The notes: generated by a model not told the origin, from the letters alone. Counted from the stretch's first letter, positions 52,265 to 60,860 are shown. The stretch is DNA of 64,000 nt from Parapedobacter sp051400755 (GCF_051400755.1 NZ_JBLFFL010000006.1:186001-250000), one strand, 5' to 3'. Numbers and translations: made by a program.

Positions 52265-53034
52265 TGTACCTTGATCTCCGGTTTGGAGGTCGGTTTCTTC
52301 TTTTGGGAGCGCAGGTTAAGAAACTCCACCAGCACAGAAAACGCCATGGCAAAGTAAATATATCCTTTCGGTATATGTTGATTAAACGCCTCTGCCGTCA
52401 ACGAGACGCCGATCAGCAGCAGAAATGCCAGGGCCAGCATTTTTACGGTAGGGTGTTTATTGACAAAATTGCTGATCGTGCTGGCGGATATCATCATGAT
52501 GATCACCGCGATGACGACGGCAGCGATCATCACTTCGATGTGGTCTACCATCCCTACGGCGGTGATGACCGAATCGAGGGAGAAAACAATGTCGAGAATC
52601 ATGATCTGCAGGATAACATTGGCAAATGTGACGGCCTTGCCTCTTAGCTCGTGGGCCTCCCCATCGCCTTCGATCTTCTGGTGAATCTCGGTGGTGCTTT
52701 TGTAAATCAGGAATATACCACCCAGCAGGAGGATCAGGTCACGACCCGATAAATCCAGGTAAGCCGCCCACTGCTCATCCTGAATATTGAACCAATCTGA
52801 TAGGTTCACCAACGTGCCCGTAAGCGACATCACCCACTTAATGGAAAACAACAGCAGCACCCGCGTCACAAGCGCCAGCAATAGGCCAAGTCGTCGCGCA
52901 CGCGCCTGCTGTTCAATAGGTAATTTGCCGCTTAAAATAGAGATAAATACGATGTTATCAATACCCAATACAATTTCTAAGACGGTAAGGGTGAGCAGCG
53001 AAATCCAGATCTCAGGGTTTAAAAGCCAATCCAT
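52261..53034 (-). CDS. TerC family integral membrane protein
   Basis: This 257-residue inner-membrane protein has seven or so helices. The TerC hallmark is near the start (IWISLLTLTVLEIVLGIDNIVF), with the conserved acidic pair Glu-Asp in helix 1, and again in LQIMILDIVFSLDSVITAVG near 137-156. Family members export or handle metal ions such as manganese (as in the Alx type) or serve tellurite resistance. A tail of basic residues (SQKKKPTSKPEIKVH) follows the last helix. It is monocistronic here, with 28 nt to the acyl-CoA dehydrogenase gene upstream, so the two may be co-transcribed. Confidence 0.93.
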   Translation of the reverse strand: MDWLLNPEIWISLLTLTVLEIVLGIDNIVFISILSGKLPIEQQARARRLGLLLALVTRVLLLFSIKWVMSLTGTLVNLSDWFNIQDEQWAAYLDLSGRDLILLLGGIFLIYKSTTEIHQKIEGDGEAHELRGKAVTFANVILQIMILDIVFSLDSVITAVGMVDHIEVMIAAVVIAVIIMMISASTISNFVNKHPTVKMLALAFLLLIGVSLTAEAFNQHIPKGYIYFAMAFSVLVEFLNLRSQKKKPTSKPEIKVH

Positions 53035-53062
53035 ATCGTTTGGTAACTGTCCGTATTCAAAG

Positions 53063-54223
53063 CTACATATTGTTTTTCAATACTTCCCGAGCGATTATCA
53101 GTTTCTGTATTTCCGACGTGCCTTCACCGATGGTGCATAGTTTGGCATCCCGATAGTACTTTTCAACGGGAAAGTCCTTGGTATATCCATACCCGCCAAA
53201 AATCTGAACGGCCTCGGTAGCGCAGCGCACGGCTACTTCCGAAGCATAATACTTGGCCATCGCTGAAGTCTTGGTCACCTCTCCACCGTTATTTTTCAAT
53301 GCGCAAGCCTGTCTGATCAACAGTTCGGCCGCCTCTATTTCGGTTGCCATATCTGCCAGTTTAAACGATATCCCCTGGAAATTCGCGATCGGTTGCCCAA
53401 ACTGCTGCCGTTCCTTTGCATATTTTACGGCGGCGATAAAAGCCCCCTTGGCGATGCCAAGTGCCAACGCTGCGATGGAGATGCGGCCGCCATCCAACAC
53501 CTTCATGGCTTGTTTGAACCCCTCGCCTTCTTCGCCGAGCAGATTTTCTTTGGGTACCCGGCAATTGTCGAATATAAGCTCAGTGGTTTCGGACGCCCGC
53601 ATACCCAGTTTGTTTTCCTTCTTCCCGTGCGTGAATCCGGGGGTGCCTTTTTCGATGACCAACGCCGATACCCCATGAGCGCGATCCTTTTCGCCCGTCC
53701 GCACCATGACGACCGCGACATCTCCGCTTTTCCCGTGGGTGATCCAATTTTTCGAGCCGTTGATGAGGTATTCGTTACCCTCCAGTACTGCCGTGGTGCT
53801 CATGCGCAAGGCATCGGATCCCGTATTGGCCTCGGTAAGCGCCCAGGCGCCTATCCACGCCCCGGAAGCCAGTTTGGGCAGCCACCGCTGTTTTTGCTGT
53901 TCATTACCGAAAGCGAGAATGTGCCCTGTACACAGCGAGTTGTGGGCCGCCAGCGAAAGACCTACACCTCCGCAGATCTTGGCTACTTCCACAATGACGT
54001 CTACATACTCCTGGTAGCCCAGGCCTGCACCGCCGTAGGTCTCGGGTACGAGTACACCCATTAATCCCAGTTGTCCCATCGCCTTGAAGGTATCTACGGG
54101 GAAAATCTGGGCCTCATCCCATTCCATCACATGCGGACGGATGTATTTATCTGCAAATTCGCGCACCATTTGGCGTACCATGTCTCGATTTTCGTCGGTC
54201 ACCGTGTTTGATAAACTATCCAT
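53063..54223 (-). CDS. Acyl-CoA dehydrogenase
   Basis: This 386-residue FAD enzyme introduces the trans-2 double bond in acyl-CoA. The N-terminal helical domain is followed by the FAD-binding signature ALTEANTGSDALRM near 130 and GNEYLINGSKNWITHG near 150. The C-terminal domain carries QIFGGYGYTKDFPVEKYYRDAKL near 340 and the catalytic base Glu367 in LCTIGEGTSEIQ, the position used by short/medium-chain and butyryl-CoA dehydrogenases. It is a single-gene unit, upstream of terC and downstream of a 240-nt spacer. Its electron acceptor (ETF) is not in the window. Confidence 0.95.
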   Translation of the reverse strand: MDSLSNTVTDENRDMVRQMVREFADKYIRPHVMEWDEAQIFPVDTFKAMGQLGLMGVLVPETYGGAGLGYQEYVDVIVEVAKICGGVGLSLAAHNSLCTGHILAFGNEQQKQRWLPKLASGAWIGAWALTEANTGSDALRMSTTAVLEGNEYLINGSKNWITHGKSGDVAVVMVRTGEKDRAHGVSALVIEKGTPGFTHGKKENKLGMRASETTELIFDNCRVPKENLLGEEGEGFKQAMKVLDGGRISIAALALGIAKGAFIAAVKYAKERQQFGQPIANFQGISFKLADMATEIEAAELLIRQACALKNNGGEVTKTSAMAKYYASEVAVRCATEAVQIFGGYGYTKDFPVEKYYRDAKLCTIGEGTSEIQKLIIAREVLKNNM

Positions 54224-54463
54224 ATATTCAATGTGGTTTTATTTTATGCACTGCGATCACTGACTTCAAAGCGTACCGCCTGCCGGATGATGCCGGCTTC
54301 GTGCAATGATAAATAATATACATTGAAATGTAAACCAAACAAAATATCGTAAAATATGATATAAAATGGTTTTGGGTATGAATTCTGTTTAACTAGCAGG
54401 TATCGCCCACAACTGAAGACCATTTGGGTTGCTATAATTTCCAGCAAGAAATTATCGGTTTTT

Positions 54464-54997
54464 TCAATATCCGATGAGCGAAATCACGTGCGGGCTATAT
54501 CGGTACAACTGCTCCTTACCATTTAGAAAGTCCAGGCTGATGACAAAGGCATAGCCGACCACTTTTCCGCCCAGTTTTTCGATCAGCTGGCTGGTGGCGC
54601 GCACCGTACCGCCGGTAGCCAGCAGGTCGTCGTGGATGAGTACACGGCTACCCGCCGGAAATGCATCTTCGTGGATTTCGATGGTGGCGTTACCATACTC
54701 CAAGGCATACTCTTGCTTCACGGTTCGATACGGCAGCTTGCCCTGCTTGCGTACCGGAACAAATGGTTTCCCCAGTCGTTGGGCGAGCATGGGTCCAAAT
54801 AAAAAGCCCCGGCTCTCGATACCCGCCACCACATCCATATCATCTGCGGACAACAGGCTGACAAAGCGGTCCACTATGGACGCACACAATTGGGGGTCCT
54901 TGAGAATGGGCGTGATGTCTTTGAAAACAATGCCCGGTTTAGGGAAATCCGGCACATCCCGTATAACAGATTTCAATCGCTGCTCAATCATGGACAA
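54464..54997 (-). CDS. apt: Adenine phosphoribosyltransferase
   Basis: This 177-residue type I PRTase converts adenine plus PRPP to AMP. Marks are the hood FPKPGIVFKDITPIL near 18-32, AGIESRGFLFGPMLA near 58-72, PYRTVKQEYALEYG near 88, and the PRPP loop RVLIHDDLLATGGT near 117-130. The ATG lies inside the end of the HhH gene (14-nt overlap), so the two genes are co-translated though functionally unrelated as far as is known. Confidence 0.97.
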   Translation of the reverse strand: MSMIEQRLKSVIRDVPDFPKPGIVFKDITPILKDPQLCASIVDRFVSLLSADDMDVVAGIESRGFLFGPMLAQRLGKPFVPVRKQGKLPYRTVKQEYALEYGNATIEIHEDAFPAGSRVLIHDDLLATGGTVRATSQLIEKLGGKVVGYAFVISLDFLNGKEQLYRYSPHVISLIGY

Positions 54998-55925
54998 TCG
55001 TTAAGTACGGTGCAATTTTACGAAAAATACCCTCATCCATGATCGCGATATTCAATAAATCAGCAAGCGACCGATACGGTCCGTGTTGTTTGCGGTATTG
55101 CACGATTGCATTGGCCAGTTTTGGACTGATCAACGGGTGATTTCTCAGCCGATCATAGTCGGCAACGTTCAGCGCTATTTTTTTCACGCTGGCCGTATCA
55201 ACAAAGATGTGGGCTTTCAGTCCGTCAAACCGTGCGGTGTCAAATCCGTATACGTCCATCAGTTGAGAAATGTGGTAGAAACCGCCCAAGCGATCCCGGA
55301 ATCGGACAATGCGCGACGCATACACCGGACCGATACCGGGCAACCGTTGCAGTTCGAGCGAATCGGTTGCGTTCAGATCCAACGGGATCAATTGGCGCGC
55401 TGGCTCCTCACGCCCGAAATCGTTGCTTCGTCGGTAACTGCTATCCGGTCGCGGCGGCACAGAAGACTCGCCGGTCGTGCTGATCCGGATGTAGGGTTCG
55501 AGCCGGGAGTAGTCCGCTTCATCAATCGAATAGATCTTTTTCAAGTCCTCTTTTTTTCGAAAACGGCCGCCCTTCGCCTCATAATTTTTAATCACCCGTA
55601 TCTGCCCCTCGGAAAGTCCAAGCCGTTTCCAGTCCGTCACAGCCAGCCCATTGGGGTCGAATGCAACGTATTCGATTGGCTCCCCGCGACGCGGAGCGCT
55701 GGCGGGTTTCCGCACGGGCTCGGTGGCCAGCGGTTTAGTCGCGTTGGCCGTAGCCAAAAAACGTTCGATATGAACGATATGGTCGGACAAATCGCTGTCA
55801 CGAACTTCCCGTGTACGATATAACCGCGGCGCCAGCCACAAAGCCAATAAAAACACACCCAGTACGCAAATACCGGTAAGTTCCCTACGGCTAAAAGCAA
55901 CATGTCGTTCAAACCATTTATTCAC
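54984..55925 (-). CDS. Helix-hairpin-helix (ComEA-like) membrane-anchored protein
   Basis: This 313-residue protein has a short cytosolic N-terminus (MNKWFERHVAFSRRELTG), one membrane helix (about 18-34, ICVLGVFLLALWLAP) and three helix-hairpin-helix repeats (about 95-145 LSEGQIRVIKNYEAKGGRFR, 190-245 LQRLPGIGPVYASRIVRFRD, 260-310 NHPLISPKLANAIVQYRKQH). HhH repeats of this sort bind DNA nonspecifically, as in ComEA for transformation, though Bacteroidota copies often occur without other competence genes, as here. The linker (about 150-185) is charged and low in complexity. It overlaps apt by 14 nt. Confidence 0.9.
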   Translation of the reverse strand: MNKWFERHVAFSRRELTGICVLGVFLLALWLAPRLYRTREVRDSDLSDHIVHIERFLATANATKPLATEPVRKPASAPRRGEPIEYVAFDPNGLAVTDWKRLGLSEGQIRVIKNYEAKGGRFRKKEDLKKIYSIDEADYSRLEPYIRISTTGESSVPPRPDSSYRRSNDFGREEPARQLIPLDLNATDSLELQRLPGIGPVYASRIVRFRDRLGGFYHISQLMDVYGFDTARFDGLKAHIFVDTASVKKIALNVADYDRLRNHPLISPKLANAIVQYRKQHGPYRSLADLLNIAIMDEGIFRKIAPYLTIVHD

Positions 55926-55985
55926 GGCTATCCGGTTGGTTTTGGCACCTTAAAGATAGCAAAAAAATGGTTTGATCAAATAAGC

Positions 55986-56333
55986 TTATGCAACCCGTTC
56001 ATCCGTTAAGGAAATTAACTCCTTATGGTTGCTCGCCTTTGTACGTGTTTTGGTTTTATGTTTGTTGATTTGCCTGCGCAGCGACTCCACTGCGACATCG
56101 GTGGCCGCCTCGAAGGACTTTGCCTGTGCTTTAGCAAACAATTGGCTGCCGGGAATATTGAGCTTGAATTCGGTGATCTTGTTTGCTTCGTCTTCCACAT
56201 TTTCCAGTTTTAGGTAACATTCACCAACGATGATCTGGTCAAAAAACTGATCGAGTTTGCTTACCCTTTTCTGGATGAAGTTGATGAGCTTCCTGTCTGC
56301 ATCAAACCGGATAGATTGCACGGTAATATTCAT
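55986..56333 (-). CDS. hpf: Ribosome hibernation-promoting factor (HPF/RaiA-like)
   Basis: This 115-residue short-form HPF binds the 30S subunit near the decoding centre in slow growth. The beta1 strand MNITVQSIRFDADRKL, helix QKRVSKLDQFFD and the later KLNIPGSQLFAKAQAKSFEAATDVAVESLRRQINKHK are typical. It lacks the C-terminal dimerisation domain of long HPF. It is 14 nt after xerC, and rpsU is upstream, an arrangement widely conserved in Bacteroidota. Confidence 0.93.
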   Translation of the reverse strand: MNITVQSIRFDADRKLINFIQKRVSKLDQFFDQIIVGECYLKLENVEDEANKITEFKLNIPGSQLFAKAQAKSFEAATDVAVESLRRQINKHKTKTRTKASNHKELISLTDERVA

Positions 56334-56347
56334 GTTTCCTCCTTTTT

Positions 56348-57232
56348 TTAGGCCTTTGGATGGGCCTGTTTATAAATCGATTTAAGTCGCTCTACCGAAT
56401 TATGTGTATATACCTGCGTGGCCGCCAGCCCGGCATGCCCCAGCAATTCTTTTATCGCATTTAAATCAGCCCCATTGTCAAGCAAGGCGGTGGCAAATGT
56501 GTGGCGCAATACATGTGGACTCTTTTTCTGCTGTGTCGATATTGCACCCAGGTAGCGGGTCACGATGTCATAAATTAATTTGGGGTATGCTTTCTTCCCT
56601 TCTTTAGTAACGATGAGATAGGGAGAATTGTTATCAAATTGTTGCTTTTTTTTTTCCTTAATGTAACCTTGGAGCAATCCGGCCAATGTTTGGTTCAGGG
56701 GAACGAGCCTTTCCTTGTTCCGTTTGCCGAAAATGAGGATATTCTGATTATAAAAGTCGATGTGTTCTTCGCGGATCTGCAACAATTCGGAAAGCCGTAT
56801 GCCTGTGCCAAATAACAGCTCGATAACGGTTTTATCCCGCAGGCCTTCGAACGTGTCTGCAAACGTATCCTCCCGATCGAGCAACGAGGCCAGTTTCTGC
56901 TGATCCACCACCACCGGAAGTTTTTTGGGTGTTTTCATTGCCTTGATCAGGGCAAATGGATTTTGTGGCACGACCGCCTCCCGCATTAAGAAATGATAGT
57001 ATGTTCGGAGCGCAGAGAGGCTTCGGTTGACGCTCCTTGGATGATGCCCCCCGGCTAACAGCGTGGCCAGATACGCCCTCGCCTGCCGATGGGTCACCTG
57101 ATCAATATCAAGCTGGTGTGCTGCTAAATAGTCGGTATAGCGCCGGATCTCATAGCTATATGCCGTACTGGTGTGTTCAGAATAACGCTTCTCGAACCTA
57201 ATAAAGCTAATAAAGCGGTCTACAAACATCAA
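56348..57232 (-). CDS. xerC: Tyrosine recombinase XerC-type
   Basis: This 294-residue recombinase has an N-terminal SAM-like core-binding domain (about 1-90) and a catalytic domain. Catalytic residues are seen in GTGIRLSELL (Arg near 145), KRNKERLVPL (Lys), HVLRHTFATALL (His-x-x-Arg), ELLGHAGLAAT (His) and QVYTHNS (Tyr275). Size and gene neighbourhood (rpsU upstream, hpf downstream) fit the chromosome-dimer-resolving housekeeping enzyme rather than a mobile-element integrase. It follows rpsU after an 88-nt gap. Confidence 0.92.
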   Translation of the reverse strand: MMFVDRFISFIRFEKRYSEHTSTAYSYEIRRYTDYLAAHQLDIDQVTHRQARAYLATLLAGGHHPRSVNRSLSALRTYYHFLMREAVVPQNPFALIKAMKTPKKLPVVVDQQKLASLLDREDTFADTFEGLRDKTVIELLFGTGIRLSELLQIREEHIDFYNQNILIFGKRNKERLVPLNQTLAGLLQGYIKEKKKQQFDNNSPYLIVTKEGKKAYPKLIYDIVTRYLGAISTQQKKSPHVLRHTFATALLDNGADLNAIKELLGHAGLAATQVYTHNSVERLKSIYKQAHPKA

Positions 57233-57320
57233 AAACTACCCTTAATATTCTACTTGATGAATATAAGGATAGTTTTCGGAAACTGCAAAATAAATTGCGT
57301 ATCTGTATGGGATGAAACCC

Positions 57321-57512
57321 TTAGATGGTGTCTTGATTAAGGCCTTGCTTGTAAATAGCCTTTTTTATTTGTGTACGACGGGTGACAGATTTCTTCTCAT
57401 ACGCCTGGCGTGCGCGTAGCTCTCTCAATACACCGGTCTTTTCAAATTTCTTCTTGAAGCGCTTAAGCGCCCTGTCTAACGATTCGCCGTCTTTTACGTT
57501 TACGATAATCAT
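57321..57512 (-). CDS. rpsU: 30S ribosomal protein S21
   Basis: This 63-residue basic protein starts at the ATG at 57512 (MIIVNVKDGESLDRALKRFK), as in other Bacteroidota S21 proteins; the open frame extends nine codons further without meaning. The body KKFEKTGVLRELRARQAYEKKS and TRRTQIKKAIYKQ is the standard S21. In this phylum S21 and the 16S anti-Shine-Dalgarno have been linked to the rarity of Shine-Dalgarno initiation. It lies between tRNA-Met (34 nt) and xerC. Confidence 0.95.
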   Translation of the reverse strand: MIIVNVKDGESLDRALKRFKKKFEKTGVLRELRARQAYEKKSVTRRTQIKKAIYKQGLNQDTI

Positions 57513-57546
57513 ATCCTTAAATACCTCCTTTCGTACCAATTTTCTG

Positions 57547-57620
57547 TGCGCCCACCTGGGCTCGAACCAGGGACCAAAAGATTATGAGTCTTCTACTCTA
57601 ACCAACTGAGCTATAGGCGC
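57547..57620 (-). tRNA. tRNA-Met (anticodon CAT)
   Basis: This 74-nt tRNA has acceptor stem GCGCCTA/TGGGCGC and discriminator A, D loop AGCTCAGTTGGTTAGAG, anticodon loop ACTCATAAT with CAT, and T loop GGTTCGAGCC. The G1-C72 pair excludes initiator tRNA. Elongator Met is the likeliest reading; the lysidine-modified tRNA-Ile2 also has CAT and cannot be ruled out by eye. CCA is not encoded. Confidence 0.9.
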
Positions 57621-57648
57621 AACACAAATAATGGTTGTTTTGTGGCTG

Positions 57649-57656
57649 CAAATGTA
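57649..57656 (-). promoter_or_regulatory. -7 element (TACATTTG) of tRNA-Met/rpsU
   Basis: On the minus strand TACATTTG fits TAnnTTTG and lies 28 nt before the tRNA. It is part of GCAAAT-GTACAT-ATTTGC (57648-57665), an inverted repeat between the tRNA and the divergent HAD gene. No clear -33 TTTG is visible. Confidence 0.45.
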
Positions 57657-57685
57657 CATATTTGCACACACATCTCGAAATATTT

Positions 57686-58342
57686 ATGCAAAATATCAAG
57701 AATATCATTCTCGACTACGGAAACGTACTATTTGACATCGATTTCTCGGTTTTGAGACAATCTTTTATTGAGTTGGGTATCGCAGATGTGGATCAGTTTT
57801 ATGGTCACCGGGCGCAGCATACCCTATTTGACGCGTTTGACAAAGGCATCATGACCGCTTCGCAATTCCGCGATGAGATCAGGAAGGCCACCGGCAACAC
57901 TGGGCTGAGCGACAAGGCGATCGATGATGCGTGGAATAGTTTACTCATTGGCGTAAGGCCCGGACACCACGAATTGCTACTCGAGTTAAAATCCCGCTAC
58001 CGCACATTTTTGCTCAGCAATAATAACGAGCTCCATTATCAATGGATCATGGCGTACCTAAACCGTGAATTCGGTCTTAACGATAATTCGACCTTCTTTG
58101 AAAAGGACTACTACTCCCACCTGTTGGGTATGCGGAAGCCTGACGCCGATATTTTTCAGTTTGTGCTGGATACCCATGGCTTAGACCCCTCGCAGACACT
58201 TTTTGTGGATGACAGCCCGCAGCATATCGAGACGGCCAGCAAGCTGGGTTTGCACGCCCATTTACTCAAGCCTGGCGATACCCTGCCAGCACTCCTGCAT
58301 CGATTGGGCGAATCCGGTGGTATCACACAACGAAGTCGATGA
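57686..58342 (+). CDS. HAD family phosphatase (YihX-like)
   Basis: This protein of 218 residues starts at the ATG at 57686 (MQNIKNIILDYGNVLFDIDF), which puts the nucleophile motif LDYGNVLFDID (Asp10) at the N-terminus; the upstream extension is not HAD-like. The pattern DxGNVxxDID is that of YihX, an alpha-D-glucose-1-phosphate phosphatase. Motif II is TFLLSNNNELH near 110, motif III Lys lies in LLGMRKPDADIF near 150, and motif IV is TLFVDDSPQHIETA near 172. It is divergent from tRNA-Met. Its 3' end overlaps the convergent lipid kinase gene by 20 nt. Confidence 0.9.
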   Translation: MQNIKNIILDYGNVLFDIDFSVLRQSFIELGIADVDQFYGHRAQHTLFDAFDKGIMTASQFRDEIRKATGNTGLSDKAIDDAWNSLLIGVRPGHHELLLELKSRYRTFLLSNNNELHYQWIMAYLNREFGLNDNSTFFEKDYYSHLLGMRKPDADIFQFVLDTHGLDPSQTLFVDDSPQHIETASKLGLHAHLLKPGDTLPALLHRLGESGGITQRSR

Positions 58343-59237
58343 CACCCGGTCGGATCTCGACCGTAATGGATTGTCGCCTGTTGATGCTGATCAACTCGTC
58401 GTCAACATGAATCAACTTGTTGTCACAGTGAAGCGTAATGGTTTGACTGGCCTCGATCAGTTGCCACGGGGTGCGGGAACGCCTTCCTCCTTTGGATTCC
58501 TTGACGTTTTGTAAATACGCAACAAATGCCTCCCGATCGGTTTCTTTTAACAAGGCGACATGAAACGTTCCGTCACCGGGGTCTGCCTGCGAGGCAAGTT
58601 CAAGGTTGGGGCCAACCGATTTGATATTCAATATCTCTACCAACAGGTAGTTTCCTTCATATACCGTTCCATCTATGGTAATTCGTCCTCGTTTCGGCTC
58701 GTACTGCTTCGCGATGGCGATCAGGTTATTCAATGCGACATCCAACTCCTCTTCCGCAGTCTGTATGTTCGACAAATCGGCCTCCTTCATTTCCTTGATC
58801 AACCGCGGCAATAGTCCGAATCCCATGCCTTCGAGGAAAAAATTGGCGCCACGCAGGTTGCCGATCGCTCCTACGTCCACTTTCTTTACCTTCCATGCCG
58901 TCACCGCCTGCCGCAGGCCCGAAAGCGACGCAGGAATGCGGAGCGTTTTGGCAAAATTATTGGCTGTCCCCATGGGCAGGAGTGCAACTGCCAGCCGTTT
59001 ATCCAACATCCGGCGCATCAGCAGTTTCTTCACCGCCCGCCGTACAGTACCATCGCCACCGGCAACCACGACAAGCGTTGTTTTGCGTTCGAGACGTTCC
59101 CATTGCTTCGCTTTTGCCGATGTGTATCGACAAGTAAACCCACAGGAAGTAATGGCCGTAATCAAATCTTCCCGGGCATGATCGCGGTCGCCCGCTTTGG
59201 GATTATGTACTAAATAAGCGTGTTTACCTGTTTCCAT
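58323..59237 (-). CDS. Diacylglycerol/lipid kinase family protein (YegS/BmrU type)
   Basis: This protein of 304 residues starts at the ATG at 59237 (METGKHAYLVHNPKAGDRDH); the open frame continues to a TTG at 59270 but the kinase domain begins at HNPKAG. The ATP-binding GGDGT is in VVVAGGDGTVRRAV near 66, the nucleotide-binding LLPMGTANNFAKTL near 95, and the C-terminal beta-sandwich (about 135-304) shows the family's ERxxxFVAY-like end. Members phosphorylate diacylglycerol, undecaprenol or sphingosine-type lipids; the substrate is unknown. It is monocistronic. Confidence 0.93.
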   Translation of the reverse strand: METGKHAYLVHNPKAGDRDHAREDLITAITSCGFTCRYTSAKAKQWERLERKTTLVVVAGGDGTVRRAVKKLLMRRMLDKRLAVALLPMGTANNFAKTLRIPASLSGLRQAVTAWKVKKVDVGAIGNLRGANFFLEGMGFGLLPRLIKEMKEADLSNIQTAEEELDVALNNLIAIAKQYEPKRGRITIDGTVYEGNYLLVEILNIKSVGPNLELASQADPGDGTFHVALLKETDREAFVAYLQNVKESKGGRRSRTPWQLIEASQTITLHCDNKLIHVDDELISINRRQSITVEIRPGVIDFVV

Positions 59238-59353
59238 CAAAGCGTTCGCCGTTAATCGACACTTGACCAAACAAAAAATCGAGGAGACTTGTTTTCAAAT
59301 ATAATGACAAGCACACGGTATCGATAAGTGTGCCGCAACAAATCACCTTACAT

Positions 59354-60091
59354 ATGCGAATTTTAGTCACCAACGACGACGGCATTTACAGCCCAGGAAT
59401 CAATGCATTAGCCCGAATAGCTTCAAAATTCGGTGAAGTAGTGGTCGTGGCACCAGACGTCGAACAATCTTCGATGGGCCATGCCGTCACCCATTCCCGT
59501 CCGCTGTCTTATAAAAAATCCCCCATCGATTTCCCGGGTTTAGAAGCCTACCGCGTAAACGGTACCCCTGCGGATTGCGTGGCATTAGGAACCCACTTGC
59601 GCAATAACATTCAGGTGGTGCTATCCGGCATCAACATGGGACTAAATCTTGGAAATTCCATGTGGCATTCGGGCACCTTGGCCGCGGCAAAGCAAGCGGT
59701 GCTATTGGGCAAGAAAGGCATCGCCTTGAGTACTCCGGTCGGAAATACCGAACCGAATTTTGATGTATTGGCACCATTTGTCGAAAAATCCTTGGAACAG
59801 CTACTCAAAAATCCCTCGGAGATTGCGCTATATAATGTCAATTATCCTCCAGAACCAATAGGCATTCGTTGGACAAGACAGTCCGTACGGTTTTACGATG
59901 GCAAGATTGAGCCAGGCAAAGACCCTATGGGACGCAAGCATTATTGGTTTATCGTCAGCCCTTTGGAGCCCGCAGAGCAAGACACCGACCGCTGGGCGGT
60001 AGAAAACAACCTCGTTTCCGTCACGCCGCTCAGGCTTGATCTTACCGACGAAAATCAATTAAAGAAGTTAGCGGAAACGGATCCCTGGTAA
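59354..60091 (+). CDS. surE: 5'/3'-nucleotidase SurE
   Basis: This protein of 245 residues starts at the ATG at 59354 (MRILVTNDDGIYSPG), where the metal-binding Asp8-Asp9 sit; a GTG at 59330 adds eight unconserved residues. Other SurE motifs are VVVAPDVEQSSMGHAVTH near 34, VNGTPADCVALGTH near 73 and VLSGINMGLNLGNSMWHSGT near 91. It removes phosphate from nucleoside monophosphates, and has been linked to stationary-phase survival. yqgE follows after 47 nt. Confidence 0.95.
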   Translation: MRILVTNDDGIYSPGINALARIASKFGEVVVVAPDVEQSSMGHAVTHSRPLSYKKSPIDFPGLEAYRVNGTPADCVALGTHLRNNIQVVLSGINMGLNLGNSMWHSGTLAAAKQAVLLGKKGIALSTPVGNTEPNFDVLAPFVEKSLEQLLKNPSEIALYNVNYPPEPIGIRWTRQSVRFYDGKIEPGKDPMGRKHYWFIVSPLEPAEQDTDRWAVENNLVSVTPLRLDLTDENQLKKLAETDPW

Positions 60092-60138
60092 AAAGCAAGG
60101 GCTTTCAGATATTAATTACTAAATTTACACATTACAAA

Positions 60139-60717
60139 ATGGAGGTTGCCATGTTCAACAAAAACATACCCCAAGTGGCTAGCTTGCTCCTATCGGAGCC
60201 CTTTATGTTGGATCCGAATTTTCAACGGTCAGTCGTGTTACTATGCGAACATCATACGGAGGATGGCACCGTCGGATACGTGCTCAACCAGCCGGCTGCT
60301 CTACAGCTCAAGGACGTGATGGACGATTTCCCAGAAGCCGATTTTCCCTTGTTCTTCGGCGGTCCCGTTGCGCAAGAAAGTATTCATTTTATTCACAAAT
60401 GCTATGACAAGCTCAACAGCGGAATCGGTCTTGGAAATGGCATCTATTGGGGCGGCAATTTTGAAAACCTACAGGTACTCATCCGCAATGGAGGTATCGA
60501 AAAAGATGAGGTCAAATTTTTTATTGGCTATTCCGGCTGGAGTGCCGGTCAACTGGACGAGGAGCTCAATGAAAATGCCTGGGTGATCAGCAACCACTAT
60601 AACCCCGCAATTACATTCGGCAATGACGGAGAGAACCTATGGAAGGAAGCCATCGTTTCCCTAGGCCCTAAATACGCGCATGTGGCAAATTTCCCTCAAA
60701 ACCCGCTGTGGAATTAA
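60139..60717 (+). CDS. yqgE: YqgE/AlgH family protein
   Basis: This 192-residue UPF0301 protein has the family opening GxLLLSEPFMLDPNFQRSVVLL near 17 and HHTEDGTVGYVLNQP near 38, then DFPLFFGGPVAQESIHF near 67 and the closing FFIGYSGWSAGQLDEEL and ENAWVIS. Function is unsettled. The start may be the ATG at 60139 or the ATG at 60151 (MFNKN). The 12 nt between them contain GGAGG, an unusually good ribosome site for this genome, so 60151 is possible. The stop overlaps the tail of the convergent small ORF by 4 nt. Confidence 0.93.
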   Translation: MEVAMFNKNIPQVASLLLSEPFMLDPNFQRSVVLLCEHHTEDGTVGYVLNQPAALQLKDVMDDFPEADFPLFFGGPVAQESIHFIHKCYDKLNSGIGLGNGIYWGGNFENLQVLIRNGGIEKDEVKFFIGYSGWSAGQLDEELNENAWVISNHYNPAITFGNDGENLWKEAIVSLGPKYAHVANFPQNPLWN

Positions 60718-60860
60718 CACGTGCCGATGTAAACCTCATATCTTAGGTGCTGTGATTTCAACGCGGTTACAAGCTCCTTCACCGATACTTCTTCCTTTAG
60801 CGGATAGGCATAGGCGATAAACTTGCTGCCTTTCTTATAAGTATCTTCAAATAAATTCAT
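60714..60860 (-). pseudogene. Short ORF resembling the N-terminus of YigZ (IMPACT family)
   Basis: This 48-residue frame reads MNLFEDTYKKGSKFIAYAYP near its start, which closely resembles the first residues of YigZ/IMPACT proteins (usually MNLFEDTYKTI... followed by RDRGSKFIAYAYP). Here the two halves are joined directly, as if 12-14 codons had been lost, and the frame ends with LRYEVYIGTC where the family normally continues for 150 more residues. Its ATG overlaps the stop of the DMT transporter by 4 nt, and its stop overlaps yqgE. It may be a relic or a retained short protein; composition looks normal. Confidence 0.5.

Noticed and set aside
54224..54463. Possible 67-residue gene on the minus strand
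   Set aside because: It is AT-rich spacer with no family resemblance and no promoter; apart from the acyl-CoA dehydrogenase leader I see nothing in it.
56348..57232. Integrase of a mobile element
   Set aside because: Size, domain layout and the rpsU/hpf neighbours are those of housekeeping XerC; no attachment sites or cargo genes are near.
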